Below are positions 1 through 8,602 of a stretch of 64,000 nucleotides of DNA, piece after piece. The position numbers and the translations under genes were made by a program. Under the pieces are notes generated by a model. It saw only the letters and a program-made list of their open reading frames with translations. It searched no databases and was not told the origin of the DNA. Source of the DNA: Streptomyces venezuelae (lineage in GTDB: Bacteria; Actinomycetota; Actinomycetes; Streptomycetales; Streptomycetaceae); NCBI RefSeq assembly GCF_008642335.1, contig NZ_CP029191.1:5270001-5334000 (forward strand), given 5' to 3'. Position 1 is the stretch's first letter. Each line of letters begins with the position of its first letter.

Positions 1-1
1 T

Positions 2-217
2 CCCGTATACGAACTGACGGCCCCGATGCTCGCGGGCGCCGCGGCCATCTCGCCCCTCATACGTCCCGAGCCGCCCGGTCGGCACACCGCCGCCCTGCCC
101 GGCATCAAGCTGCCGCAGGCGACGGACGCCGTGGTGCCGGGGGACGCGGATCCGGTGCGCGCCGGCGCGGCGGCTCCGGGCGTCGGACCGCTGGAGGGCA
201 CGTCGCAGGTCCGCTGA
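2..217 (+). CDS. C-terminal end of an unidentified protein (5' truncated)
   Basis: An open frame enters from the left edge and stops at 215-217, giving the last ~71 residues of a protein. The tail is rich in Ala, Pro and Gly with no recognisable fold (segments such as LPGIKLPQATDAVV). It lies 130 bp upstream of an HtrA-type protease on the same strand. In streptomycetes an ECF sigma/anti-sigma pair is often found near such proteases, so the tail of an anti-sigma factor is possible, but nothing in this fragment shows it. The codon use is typical of a real gene. Confidence 0.5.
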   Translation, partial: PVYELTAPMLAGAAAISPLIRPEPPGRHTAALPGIKLPQATDAVVPGDADPVRAGAAAPGVGPLEGTSQVR

Positions 218-347
218 CGCGACGGCGCCCTGCGCTTCCGCGCGGGAACCTGGTTGAATCCTCGGTGGGCCGTGCCCGCCGGGGATTCGGCGGTCACGGG
301 GTTGAACATGCGAACGGCGTCCGCCGCGGGCCAGTTGTGGGGAGAAC

Positions 348-2414
348 ATGGACGAGGGGAAGCCCACGAAGGCGAACTGGTGGAGCCGCCCACGGCCGGA
401 CGCGCGGGGTGCGTCGGACGACCCCTCGACGCGGCCCCCGCACCCCACCGACGCCCCGTCCACGGCACAGGACGGCTCCGCCGAGTTCTCGTCGGGCCAG
501 GCCCCCGAGGTCCCGGCCCGGTCGGGTGGCACGTGGGCCGAGCCGTCGCAGCCCACCGACCTTCCGCCCGCTCAGGCGCAGGTGCCGGACGCTCCGGCGG
601 TGCCGGATCGCCCTGCCGAGGTCCCGGGCCGGCCGGACGCGACGTGGACCGGGTCCGGTGCTCAGCCCCAGTCGCCGAGCCCGGCGCACTCCGGGGAGTA
701 CCCGATCGCGCCCGCCGAGCCCACCGCGAGCCAGACCGGCCCCGTGGACCGGCCCAGGCCCCTGCACGACCCGGATCCGTACAGCACTCCGCCCTACGGT
801 GAGCCGGGGCCCTGGGCACCCGCGCCGCCCGTGCAGCACCCCGCGGCGACGCCGGCGCACGGCACCCAGCTCTCGCCGCCGCACGGCACCCAGCTCCCGC
901 CGCCACACGGCGGCACACCCTCGCACGGCACACCCGGCCCGACTCCCTACGGGGGCACGCCGCCGCACGGCACGTCTGGCCCGGCCCCGCACGGCACACC
1001 GGGTCCCGCGCCTCACGGCGGCACGCCCCCGCACGGCACACCCGGTCCCGTCCTTCAGGGCGGCACGCCGCCCCACGGCACACCCGGGCCCGCCCCTCAC
1101 GGCGGCACGCCCCCGCACGGCACCTCTGGTTCCGCTCCCCATCCCGGCCCCCAGGTGCCTCAGCAGCAGGCCCAGCCTTCCCACGGCGTGACTCCCTCCG
1201 CGCAGGCCGGGGCCGGTCAAGGCGTGCCTCGGCAGCCGTACGATCCCTGGGACGCGCCCTTTCAGCAGGTCGGCTCTCTGCCGCCCGAGACCCGGGAGAA
1301 GCGGGACAAGCGGGGGCGGCGGGTGTTGTTCATCGGGGTTGCCGTCATCGCGCTGCTCTCGGGGCTCATCGGTGGGGCCACCGGCGCGTATCTGGAGCGG
1401 AACGGGACCGGGGACATCGAGTTGCGGCAGGCCGATGCCGAGTCCGCCGACCGGCCCAAGGGCAGCGTCGCCGGCATCGCGTCGGCCACCCTGCCCGGCG
1501 TCGTGACGCTGCACGTCAGCGGCGACTCCGCCCAGGGCACCGGCACCGGCTTCGTCCTCGACGGCAAGGGCCACATCCTCACCAACAACCACGTCGTGGA
1601 GCCCGCGGGCACCGGCGGCGAGGTCTCCGTGACCTTCAGCGGCGGCGAGACCGCCAAGGCGGAGGTCATCGGCCGCGACTCCGGCTACGACCTCGCGGTC
1701 GTCAAGGTCAGCGGCGTCCGCGGCCTCAAGCCCCTGCCCCTCGGCAACTCCGAGAACGTCCAGGTCGGCGACGCCGTCGTCGCCATCGGCGCCCCTTTCG
1801 ACCTGGAGAACACGGTCACCTCCGGGATCATCAGCGCCAAGGAGCGGCCGATCACCGCGGGCGGCGAGAAGGGCGACGGCAGCGACATCTCGTACGTCGA
1901 CGCCCTGCAGACCGACGCCCCGATCAACCCGGGCAACTCCGGCGGCCCCCTCGTCGACTCCAAGGCCCGCGTCATCGGCATCAACAGCGCCATCCGCTCC
2001 GCGGACGACGGCTCCGAGCCGGGCGGCGGCCAGGCAGGATCCATAGGCCTCGGCTTCGCCATCCCGATCAACCAGGGCAAGCGCGTCGCCGAAGAGCTGA
2101 TCAACTTCGGCAAGGCGACGCACCCCGTGATCGGTGTCACGCTCGACACGGAGTTCAACGGCGACGGCGCGCGCATAGCGGACAAGGGCAGGAACGGCGG
2201 CTCGTCGGTCAACAAGAACGGCCCCGGCGACAAGGCGGGCCTGAAGCCGGGCGACGTCATCACCGAGGTCGACGGCCGCGCCGTGCACTCCAGCGACGAA
2301 CTGATCATCAAGGTCCGCGCCCACCGTCCGAAGGACAGCCTGCGGCTGACCGTCGAGCGCGACGGCGACGACCGCGAGGTGACCCTGGTGCTTGGAACGG
2401 CCGGCAGCGGCTGA
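348..2414 (+). CDS. HtrA/DegP-type membrane-anchored serine protease with PDZ domain
   Basis: A 688-residue trypsin-like protease that should act on misfolded proteins outside the membrane. Residues ~1-310 are Pro/Gly/His-rich and disordered, with imperfect repeats of the type PHGGTPPHGTPGPA. A single transmembrane helix lies at ~326-349 (VLFIGVAVIALLSGLIGG). The protease domain has the full triad: His415 (TNNHVV), Asp448 (GYDLAVV) and Ser531 (NPGNSGGP). A C-terminal PDZ domain follows (~600-688, GLKPGDVITEVDGRAV). The ATG is preceded by GGGGAG at 5 nt. The long cytoplasmic N-terminus makes the protein longer than enteric HtrA (~450 aa) but is usual for streptomycete members. tatB follows 176 bp downstream on the same strand. 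Confidence 0.93.
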   Translation: MDEGKPTKANWWSRPRPDARGASDDPSTRPPHPTDAPSTAQDGSAEFSSGQAPEVPARSGGTWAEPSQPTDLPPAQAQVPDAPAVPDRPAEVPGRPDATWTGSGAQPQSPSPAHSGEYPIAPAEPTASQTGPVDRPRPLHDPDPYSTPPYGEPGPWAPAPPVQHPAATPAHGTQLSPPHGTQLPPPHGGTPSHGTPGPTPYGGTPPHGTSGPAPHGTPGPAPHGGTPPHGTPGPVLQGGTPPHGTPGPAPHGGTPPHGTSGSAPHPGPQVPQQQAQPSHGVTPSAQAGAGQGVPRQPYDPWDAPFQQVGSLPPETREKRDKRGRRVLFIGVAVIALLSGLIGGATGAYLERNGTGDIELRQADAESADRPKGSVAGIASATLPGVVTLHVSGDSAQGTGTGFVLDGKGHILTNNHVVEPAGTGGEVSVTFSGGETAKAEVIGRDSGYDLAVVKVSGVRGLKPLPLGNSENVQVGDAVVAIGAPFDLENTVTSGIISAKERPITAGGEKGDGSDISYVDALQTDAPINPGNSGGPLVDSKARVIGINSAIRSADDGSEPGGGQAGSIGLGFAIPINQGKRVAEELINFGKATHPVIGVTLDTEFNGDGARIADKGRNGGSSVNKNGPGDKAGLKPGDVITEVDGRAVHSSDELIIKVRAHRPKDSLRLTVERDGDDREVTLVLGTAGSG

Positions 2415-2590
2415 GTGCCGGTGGTGGCTGAGTAAAGGACTGGCCACGTCTGATCCGGGTTGTCGTGCAGCGGCTACCGGACAGACATCAGCGGCGGGTA
2501 CCGTGGTCACGGTCCGACCCGGACGACGACCTGTTGCCGACGACCTGCTGCGGGCTGAGGACATCGCGGACATCGCGCAAGGAGCTCTAG

Positions 2591-3052
2591 GTGTTCAATG
2601 ACATTGGCGCACTCGAGATAGTGACGCTGGTCGTCCTCGCCGTGCTCATCTTCGGTCCGGACAAGCTGCCGAAGGTCATCCAGGACATCTCCCGCACGAT
2701 CCGCAAGATCCGCGAGTTCTCCGACAGTGCGAAAGCGGACATTCGCGAGGAGCTGGGCCCCGAGTTCAAGGACTTCGAGTTCGAGGACCTGAACCCCAAG
2801 AAGTTCATCCGCAAGCAGCTCGACAACGACGATCTCGGGCTCAAGGAGATCCGCAACGGCTTCGACCTGAAGAAGGAGATGAACGAGGTCGCGGACGCCG
2901 TGCACGGCCGCGACAGCGACTCCTCCGACACCGGGTCCGCGGCCTCCGCCGCCTCGTCCGGCGGAGCCCGCGTCGACATGCGGAAGAAGTCCGAGGAGCC
3001 CCGGAAGCCGGTCGCCGACGACCGTCCGCCCTTCGACGCGGACGCCACCTGA
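2591..3052 (+). CDS. tatB: Sec-independent protein translocase subunit TatB
   Basis: A 153-residue TatB that forms the twin-arginine substrate receptor with TatC in the cytoplasmic membrane. It has the short N-terminal membrane helix (residues ~7-21, ALEIVTLVVLAVLIFGP), the hinge GPDKLP, an amphipathic helix with KVIQDISRTIRKIREF, and a long charged C-terminal tail. The start is GTG at 2591, with AAGGAG 8 nt before. The tail ends in Ala/Ser-rich and charged sequence with no fold. It is not next to tatA/tatC, as expected: streptomycete tatB is usually a lone gene. Confidence 0.95.
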   Translation: MFNDIGALEIVTLVVLAVLIFGPDKLPKVIQDISRTIRKIREFSDSAKADIREELGPEFKDFEFEDLNPKKFIRKQLDNDDLGLKEIRNGFDLKKEMNEVADAVHGRDSDSSDTGSAASAASSGGARVDMRKKSEEPRKPVADDRPPFDADAT

Positions 3053-3172
3053 GCCCTCGCCTGGACTGCTCACGCCAACAGGTGTGGCTATCCTGCCTTG
3101 TTGTCCGGCGTGAGGACGCCCGAGGGGGGCGGGCCGCTCCGGACCGACGAGAGCGAGGAGGCGGCCGGGTAC

Positions 3173-3841
3173 ATGGAGACGACAAGTCGGGTGGGCGCGC
3201 AGGCGCCGACCGCGGAGGGCACCGCACCAGCGGTGTCGACCGCCCGGCGCACGGTCGACGGCTACCTGCTGGCGCCCTTCCCCTGGTACGGCCTCGACGA
3301 GGCCTTCACGGGGCAGCGCTGGCTGATGCAGGTCGGCGCGACATCGGACGGTGCCGTGGAGCACGGTTCCATCGGACACGGTGACGAGCCGTCGGTCCTG
3401 GCCGAGGGCACCCTCGGCAACAGCGACAAGGAGCGCTTCGCGGTCGTGGTGACCGTCGCCGCCAACCCGGTGCGGCGCACCGCGGACGGCACGGGCGTCC
3501 TGGAGGCCACGTCGGTCTCCTCGGCGGCCTGGCTCGCCGGGGTCGGCCTGCTGAACTTCACCTGGCCCGGCCAGATGGACCACACCCTGCGCGACGACTG
3601 GCTCGACCAGCAGACGGAGACCGCGTGGGTCCTCGCCGACGACCTGGAGGGCTCCGACTGGTCGTCGCTGTCACTGCCGGTCGACGGGGTGCCGACGCCG
3701 TTCCACTACCGCGAGTCCGAGTACGGCTGGATCCTCGCGGGCTCCACGAAGGAGGGCGTGCACCTGGGCGCGTACGGGCGCGGCATGAGTGCGTATGGGT
3801 TGGGGTTCTCGGTGATCGAGGACATCAGCGCGTACGCCTAG
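3173..3841 (+). CDS. Conserved actinobacterial protein of unknown function
   Basis: 222 residues from the ATG at 3173. GAGGAGG lies ~11 nt upstream, so the longer in-frame TTG start at 3098 is not needed. There are no signal peptide or membrane helices. The body is rich in aromatic and acidic residues (DGYLLAPFPWYGLDE, SEYGWILAGSTKEGVHLGAYGRGMSAYGLGFSVI) and looks like a compact soluble alpha/beta protein. No catalytic motif is recognisable. A strong terminator follows 15 bp after the stop, so it ends the tatB-side transcript. Confidence 0.75.
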   Translation: METTSRVGAQAPTAEGTAPAVSTARRTVDGYLLAPFPWYGLDEAFTGQRWLMQVGATSDGAVEHGSIGHGDEPSVLAEGTLGNSDKERFAVVVTVAANPVRRTADGTGVLEATSVSSAAWLAGVGLLNFTWPGQMDHTLRDDWLDQQTETAWVLADDLEGSDWSSLSLPVDGVPTPFHYRESEYGWILAGSTKEGVHLGAYGRGMSAYGLGFSVIEDISAYA

Positions 3842-3856
3842 GGCGGCGGGCGGAGC

Positions 3857-3900
3857 GGGAACGGGGGGCGCCGTCACTGTGACGGCGCCCCCCGGTTCCC
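3857..3900. terminator. Strong rho-independent-type hairpin between convergent genes
   Basis: A perfect 14-bp stem GGGGGGCGCCGTCA / TGACGGCGCCCCCC (3863-3876 with 3880-3893) closes a CTG loop. A further GGGAAC/GTTCCC arm extends it to about 20 bp with one bulge. It lies between the + gene ending at 3841 and the - gene ending at 3987, so it can serve both. There is no T-run, as is common in Streptomyces. Confidence 0.85.
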
Positions 3901-3922
3901 GTACAACCTGCTCGTGTTTCGG

Positions 3923-3964
3923 CTGCGGGTCCGCTGTGGCTGGGCGCGCAGTTCCCCGCGCCCC
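3923..3964 (-). repeat. Dispersed ~42-bp intergenic repeat, copy 1
   Basis: On the minus strand it reads GGGGCGCGGGGAACTGCGCG followed by a C/G-rich spacer and ACCCGCAG. Three more copies lie at 7989-8030, 21076-21117 and 21166-21207, all between converging genes. This copy differs from the others by one base in the 21-bp core and is more degenerate in its second half. Confidence 0.8.
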
Positions 3965-3986
3965 TTACGGGGCGCTCCCGGGGTCT

Positions 3987-5120
3987 CTAGAACTTGTTGC
4001 GTGGGGTGATGCCCAGGGACATGCCCGACAGGCCGCGCTGGCGGCCGCCCAGCTTGCCCGCGATGGCGCGGAGCGCGGAGCCCGCGGGGGAGTCCGGGTC
4101 GGACAGGACGACGGGCTTGCCCTCGTCGCCGCCCTCGCGCAGCCGCACGTCGATCGGGATGGAGCCGAGGACCGGCACCGTCGCGCCCGTCGTCTTCGTG
4201 AGGCCCTCGGCGACCTTCTGGCCGCCGCCCGTGCCGAACACGTCGACCATCTCGCCGCAGTGCGGGCACGGCAGGCCCGACATGTTCTCGACGACGCCGA
4301 CGATCTTCTGGTGGGTCTGGACGGCGATGGAGCCGGCCCGCTCGGCGACCTCGGCGGCAGCCTGCTGCGGGGTGGTGACCACCAGGATCTCCGCGTTCGG
4401 GACGAGCTGCGCGACCGAGATCGCGATGTCGCCCGTGCCCGGCGGCAGGTCGAGGAGCAGGACGTCCAGGTCGCCCCAGAAGACGTCCGCGAGGAACTGC
4501 TGGAGCGCGCGGTGCAGCATCGGGCCGCGCCACACGACCGGCGCGTTGCCCGGCGTGAACATGCCGATGGAGATGACCTTCACGCCGTTCGCGGACGGCG
4601 GCATGATCATGTTCTCGACCTGGGTGGGCTTGCCGTCGGCGCCCAGCATGCGGGGCACCGAGTGGCCGTAGATGTCCGCGTCGACGACGCCGACCTTCAG
4701 GCCGTCGGCGGCCAGCGCGGCGGCGAGGTTCACCGTCACCGAGGACTTGCCGACGCCGCCCTTGCCGGACGCGACCGCGTAGACCCGGGTCAGTGAGCCG
4801 GGCTTGGCGAAGGGGACCTCGCGCTCGGCGGTGCCGCCGCGCAGCGCCGCCGCCAGCTCCTTGCGCTGCTCGTCGCCCATCACGTCCAGGGTCACGGTGA
4901 CATCCGTGACGCCCTCGACCGCCGCCACCGCGTCGGTCACGTTCTTGGTGATGGTCTCGCGCATCGGGCAGCCGGAGACCGTCAGGTACACGGTGACCGC
5001 CACTGCCCCCTCGGCGGAGATGTCCACCGATTTGACCATCCCCAGTTCGGTGATGGGTCGCTGGATCTCGGGGTCGTTCACCGTCGCCAGTGCTTCACGC
5101 ACCGCGTCTTCCGTAGCCAT
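3987..5120 (-). CDS. mrp: Mrp/ApbC family Fe-S cluster carrier ATPase
   Basis: A 377-residue P-loop ATPase of the Mrp/NBP35 family, which carries and inserts Fe-S clusters in the cytoplasm. Residues ~3-80 are a MIP18-type (DUF59) domain with NDPEIQRPI and a conserved Cys51. The deviant Walker A is GKGGVGKSS at 119-127. Walker B is LLLDLPPGTGD near 221-231. The cluster-binding CxxC is Cys285/Cys288 (LPCPHCGE). The length and domain order are those of the bacterial family. It starts at ATG 5120 and sits upstream of the terminator shared with the convergent gene. Confidence 0.95.
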   Translation of the reverse strand: MATEDAVREALATVNDPEIQRPITELGMVKSVDISAEGAVAVTVYLTVSGCPMRETITKNVTDAVAAVEGVTDVTVTLDVMGDEQRKELAAALRGGTAEREVPFAKPGSLTRVYAVASGKGGVGKSSVTVNLAAALAADGLKVGVVDADIYGHSVPRMLGADGKPTQVENMIMPPSANGVKVISIGMFTPGNAPVVWRGPMLHRALQQFLADVFWGDLDVLLLDLPPGTGDIAISVAQLVPNAEILVVTTPQQAAAEVAERAGSIAVQTHQKIVGVVENMSGLPCPHCGEMVDVFGTGGGQKVAEGLTKTTGATVPVLGSIPIDVRLREGGDEGKPVVLSDPDSPAGSALRAIAGKLGGRQRGLSGMSLGITPRNKF

Positions 5121-5164
5121 GGCACCGATAGTACGGCGCGGTAACCCCGCCCCGGGAAGGTATG

Positions 5165-5722
5165 TCAGCGGTCGCCTACATCACTCCCGCGCGAGCGCTC
5201 CGACGGGAATACGGCGCGCTGCTCCTCCAGCTCCTTGACCAGGTCCTGGAGCTCGGAGCGGATCCAGTCGCGGGTGGCGACCTCGCCGAGGCCCATGCGC
5301 AGCGAGGCGATCTCGCGGGTGAGGTACTCGGTGTCCGCGATGGACCGCTCGTTCTGCTTGCGGTCCTGTTCGAGGTTGACGCGGTCGCGGTCGTCCTGCC
5401 GGTTCTGCGCGAGGAGGATCAGCGGGGCGGCGTAGGACGCCTGGAGGGAGAGCATCAGGGTCAGGAAGATGAACGGATACTGGTCGAAGCGCAGGTGGTC
5501 GGGGGCGGCGATGTTCCACACCACCCACATGATGATGACGACCGTCATCCAGACGATGAACCTGCCGGTGCCGAGGAACCGCGCGATGCGTTCCGAGAGG
5601 CGCCCGAAGGCCTCCGGGTCGTAGTCGGGCAGGATCTTGTTGCGCGGGGGCCTGGGCTGGTCCAGACGGAAGCGCGGATTCCGCTGCTCGGGACGGTTCT
5701 CGCGGTCGCGGTCAGCCGCCAT
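5165..5722 (-). CDS. DUF1003 family membrane protein
   Basis: 185 residues from ATG 5722. The longer in-frame start at 5860 would put a shadow of the MgtE-N gene into the protein. Two membrane helices (IVWMTVVIIMWVVWNIA and YPFIFLTLMLSLQASYAAPLILLA) are followed by a charged coiled-coil-like tail (QDDRDRVNLEQDRKQNERS), the usual DUF1003 layout. The start overlaps the end of the upstream MgtE-N/CBS gene by 11 bp, so the two are translationally coupled. The function of DUF1003 is not established; the pairing suggests a role with divalent cations or membrane stress. Confidence 0.88.
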   Translation of the reverse strand: MAADRDRENRPEQRNPRFRLDQPRPPRNKILPDYDPEAFGRLSERIARFLGTGRFIVWMTVVIIMWVVWNIAAPDHLRFDQYPFIFLTLMLSLQASYAAPLILLAQNRQDDRDRVNLEQDRKQNERSIADTEYLTREIASLRMGLGEVATRDWIRSELQDLVKELEEQRAVFPSERSRGSDVGDR

Positions 5723-6989
5723 GGCCCGCCCCTTCCTCCTCCAGGTGGAACTCCGTCTCGCGCCAGTCGACCGGCAGCATGTGGTCCAGCACGTCGTCGA
5801 CGGTGATCGCGCCGAGCAGCGAGCCGCTCTCGTCGACGACGGGGGCGGCCACCATGTCATACGTCGCGAAGTACCCGGCGACGGCCGGCAGCGTCGTGGC
5901 GGGCGCGAGCGGCAGCAGATCGTCGTCCAGGATCGAGCCGACCAGCGTGTACGGGGGATCGCGCAGCAGCCGCTGGAAGTGCACGGTGCCCAGGTACTTG
6001 CCGGTCGGCGTCTCGTCCGGCGGGCGGCACACGTACACCTGCGCGGCGAGCGCCGGGGAGAGGTCCTGCTGCCGCACCCGGGCGAGCGCGTCGGCGACCG
6101 TCGCGTCGGGCCGCAGCACGATCGGCTCGGTGGTCATCATGCCGCCGGCGGTCCGCTCCTCGTACGCCATCAGGCGCCGCACGTCCGCCGCGTCGGCGGG
6201 CTGCATCAGGGTGAGCAGCCGTTCCTTGTCCTCCTCGGGCAGCTCGGCCAGGAGGTCGGCCGCGTCGTCCGGGTCCATGGCCTCCAGGACGTCGGCGGCG
6301 CGCTCCTCCTTGAGCTTGCCGAGGATCTCGATCTGGTCGTCCTCGGGGAGCTCCTCCAGGACATCCGCGAGCCGGTCGTCGTCGAGGGCGGCGGCCACCT
6401 CCGTCCGCCGCTTCGGGGAGAGGTGGTGCAGGACGTTGGCGAGGTCGGCGGGGCGCAGCTGCTCGAAGGTGGCCAGGAGGCTCTCCGCGCCCTGTCCGTG
6501 CTCCTCCAGGGAGAAGCCGTCCACGGCGGACCAGTCGACGGTCAGCGTCTCGCCCTTGCGCCGGAACGTGCCGGCCTTGCCCTTCCGTACGAAGACCCGG
6601 TCGATCTCCCAGTCGCGGCGTGCGGGCAGCTGCTGAATCGATACGTCGAGGACGGTGACCTCGTCGCCCGTCTCCACGAGCCGCACGCGCCGGTCGAGCA
6701 TCTCGCCGAGCACGAGCCGCTCCGTGGGCCGCTGCTCGAAGCGCCGCACGTTCAGCACGCCGGTGGTGATGACCTGGCCCGACTCGATGCCGGTGACGCG
6801 GGTCATCGGCAGGAAGATGCGGCGCCTGGTCGCGAGTTCGACGACGAGCCCGAGGAGCCGGGGCGGCCGTCTGCTCACCCGCAGCATCGCCACCAGATCG
6901 CGCACCCGGCCCACCTGGTCGCCGTTCGGGTCGAAGACGGGGGTGCCGGAGAGGTGTGAGACGAAGACCCTGGGGGCACCTGCCGCCAT
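5712..6989 (-). CDS. PRC-barrel / MgtE N-domain / CBS-pair protein lacking a transport domain
   Basis: 425 residues. The order is a PRC-barrel-like N-terminus (FVSHLSGTPVFDPNGDQVGRVRDL), a second barrel-like segment, an MgtE N-terminal superhelical domain (LANVLHHLSPKRR ... LLAELPEEDKERLLTLM, ~190-290), then two CBS domains (~290-420, TTEPIVLRPDATVADAL and VGSILDDDLLPLAPATTL). In true MgtE channels five membrane helices follow the CBS pair; here the protein ends. It therefore resembles the cytosolic Mg2+-sensing half of MgtE and probably regulates something. The overlapping DUF1003 membrane protein is the obvious candidate partner. It is commonly misannotated as a Mg transporter. Confidence 0.9.
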   Translation of the reverse strand: MAAGAPRVFVSHLSGTPVFDPNGDQVGRVRDLVAMLRVSRRPPRLLGLVVELATRRRIFLPMTRVTGIESGQVITTGVLNVRRFEQRPTERLVLGEMLDRRVRLVETGDEVTVLDVSIQQLPARRDWEIDRVFVRKGKAGTFRRKGETLTVDWSAVDGFSLEEHGQGAESLLATFEQLRPADLANVLHHLSPKRRTEVAAALDDDRLADVLEELPEDDQIEILGKLKEERAADVLEAMDPDDAADLLAELPEEDKERLLTLMQPADAADVRRLMAYEERTAGGMMTTEPIVLRPDATVADALARVRQQDLSPALAAQVYVCRPPDETPTGKYLGTVHFQRLLRDPPYTLVGSILDDDLLPLAPATTLPAVAGYFATYDMVAAPVVDESGSLLGAITVDDVLDHMLPVDWRETEFHLEEEGAGHGG

Positions 6990-7182
6990 ACGTGCGCCTC
7001 CTTCAGGCCGGGGGTTTCATGCCGGTTGGTCCGTCAATACGGGCTTCAGGCTAGCCCGTCCCGGTCGGGTACGCCCCGGCGGAGGGTCCGGAAGGACTGC
7101 CGCCGGTCGACTCGGCCGACCCGGGTACGCTGCCGTACTGCCGAAGCCGTAGAGGTCGTCCGTACGAGAGGCAGCGCCACCT

Positions 7183-7956
7183 GTGACCGCTCTTCCCCTG
7201 GCCAGCCGCGCCCGCAGGGCAGCTTTCGTGAGCGCCGTGTGCGCGGGCCTGGTCGCGGCGGCGACGAGTCTGACGGGCTGCAGCAGCGGCGAGGACCCGG
7301 ACGCGGGCACCAACGGCGTCGGGAAGCTCTCCGCGTCGAAGATCCAGGGCAAGGCGGACAAGGCGGCCGAGTCGGCGTCGGCGGTCCGGCTCTCCGGCAC
7401 GGTGGTCAGCAAGAGCCACACGTACAGCCTCGACATGCGCCTCAAGGGCGAGGGCGGCACCGGCTCGGTCACCTCGAAGGGCAGGACGTTCCAGCTGCTC
7501 CGGATCGGCGAGCAGCTGTACCTGAAGGCCGACACGGAGTTCTGGACGGGCGGCGACGGCGAGGCCGACGGGAAGTCCGGCAAGTCCGACGCGACGGCCG
7601 CGGCGAAGCTGGACGGCAAGTACGTGAAGGTCCCGCAGGGCGACCCGGCCTACCAGCAACTGAGCGGCTTCACGGACAAGGACAAGCTCCTGGGCGGCAT
7701 GCTCACGCTGCACGGCAAGCTCACCGTGGGCGACCGCGGCAAGACGGGCACCCTGCGCAGCATCAAGATCACCGGCGACGAGGGCGCGGGCGGCACGCTC
7801 TCCGTCTCCCTGGACGGCAAGCCCTACCCCCTCCGCCTGGACCGAGGCGGCCACGCGGGCACCCTGAAACTCACGGACTGGAACAAGGACTTCCCGCTGG
7901 AGGAGCCGGGAAAGGACGAGATGGTCGACTACGGGAAGCAGCTGCCGACATCCTGA
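7183..7956 (+). CDS. Secreted lipoprotein, LppX/LprG-like
   Basis: 257 residues from GTG 7183, with GAGAGG 11 nt upstream. A lipoprotein signal peptide (VSAVCAGLVAAATSLTGCSS) has a lipobox cysteine near residue 31. The mature part has SASAVRLSGTVVSKSHTYSLDMRLKG, QLLRIGEQLYLKAD and TLRSIKITGDEGAGGTLSVSLDGKPYPLRL. This is the beta-rich pattern of the LppX/LprAFG and related streptomycete lipoproteins that bind hydrophobic ligands. A paralogue lies at 58327-59019. The gene is transcribed divergently from the MgtE-N gene and ends before a dispersed repeat. Confidence 0.8.
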   Translation: MTALPLASRARRAAFVSAVCAGLVAAATSLTGCSSGEDPDAGTNGVGKLSASKIQGKADKAAESASAVRLSGTVVSKSHTYSLDMRLKGEGGTGSVTSKGRTFQLLRIGEQLYLKADTEFWTGGDGEADGKSGKSDATAAAKLDGKYVKVPQGDPAYQQLSGFTDKDKLLGGMLTLHGKLTVGDRGKTGTLRSIKITGDEGAGGTLSVSLDGKPYPLRLDRGGHAGTLKLTDWNKDFPLEEPGKDEMVDYGKQLPTS

Positions 7957-7988
7957 GGGGATAGCAAGCCCCGAAGGGGTGAGCTTCA

Positions 7989-8030
7989 GGGGCGCGGGGA
8001 ACTGCGCGAACAACCCCGACGCACCCGCAG
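7989..8030 (+). repeat. Dispersed ~42-bp intergenic repeat, copy 2
   Basis: GGGGCGCGGGGAACTGCGCGA at 7989-8009, then AACAACCCCGACGCACCCGCAG to 8030. It lies between a + gene ending at 7956 and a - gene ending at 8049. The 21-bp core is identical to the copies near 21.1 kb. Confidence 0.85.
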
Positions 8031-8048
8031 AGCAAAGCAGCGAACCCC

Positions 8049-8579
8049 TCAACGCCGCTTGCGCTTGAAGAGCAACCGAGGAAGCCCACCGGGCAACGCC
8101 TCACGCGTAGTGACCCCGGTAGGCAGCGGCGCAGCCGCGAGAGACCCCGACGGAAGCTCCGTCGTCACATCACGCGGCTTGAGCCGGACGACCCGGCACT
8201 GCTCGGCCCACCGCACCGTGACCCGCTCCGCGTCCGGCGCGTTCAACCGCTTCCCCTTGAGTTCCGAGGCCGCCGCCTCCCACTCCTCGGACCCGGCCGA
8301 AAGCTCCCGCACGTCCGCGGTCCAGGCGACGACCCGCCCGCCCTTGTCCTTGCTGCGCACGGTCACCTCGGCCGTGCCCCCGTCGACGAGCCCCGGCAGC
8401 GGCTGCTCGCCGGGCCCGTCCCCGACGAGATGCACGGCCCCCTCGTACCAGACGTGCCAGAGCGCCCGAGCGGGCGAACCCTCGCCCTGGACCCAGATGA
8501 GGCCGGACTTCTTCGTGGCCTCCTCGACGAGGGCGCGGTCGAGCAGCGGGTCGGCGGCCGTGGCGGGGTCAGCAGTCAT
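8049..8579 (-). CDS. Conserved hypothetical protein, possible split-barrel (PNPOx-like) fold
   Basis: 176 residues, soluble, with no signal peptide. The N-terminal half (KKSGLIWVQGEGSPARALWHVW, GAVHLVGDGPGEQPLPGL, AEVTVRSKDKGGRVVAWTADV) has alternating strands reminiscent of the FMN-binding split-barrel family, but I cannot point to a cofactor motif. The C-terminus is basic (LLFKRKRR). It starts 24 bp upstream of the corA stop region reading the other way round, so corA (8603-9739) lies immediately upstream on the same strand and the two are probably co-transcribed. The function is not known. Confidence 0.65.
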   Translation of the reverse strand: MTADPATAADPLLDRALVEEATKKSGLIWVQGEGSPARALWHVWYEGAVHLVGDGPGEQPLPGLVDGGTAEVTVRSKDKGGRVVAWTADVRELSAGSEEWEAAASELKGKRLNAPDAERVTVRWAEQCRVVRLKPRDVTTELPSGSLAAAPLPTGVTTREALPGGLPRLLFKRKRR

Positions 8580-8602
8580 GGCGGCAGCCTACCGAGTGGC
8601 GG

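Noticed and set aside
294..2573. 759-codon minus-strand frame across the HtrA gene
   Set aside because: Composition is a mirror of the plus-strand codon bias; no motif, no ribosome site. Shadow of the protease and downstream spacer.
5712..6989. Functional MgtE magnesium channel
   Set aside because: The membrane domain is missing; the protein ends after the CBS pair.
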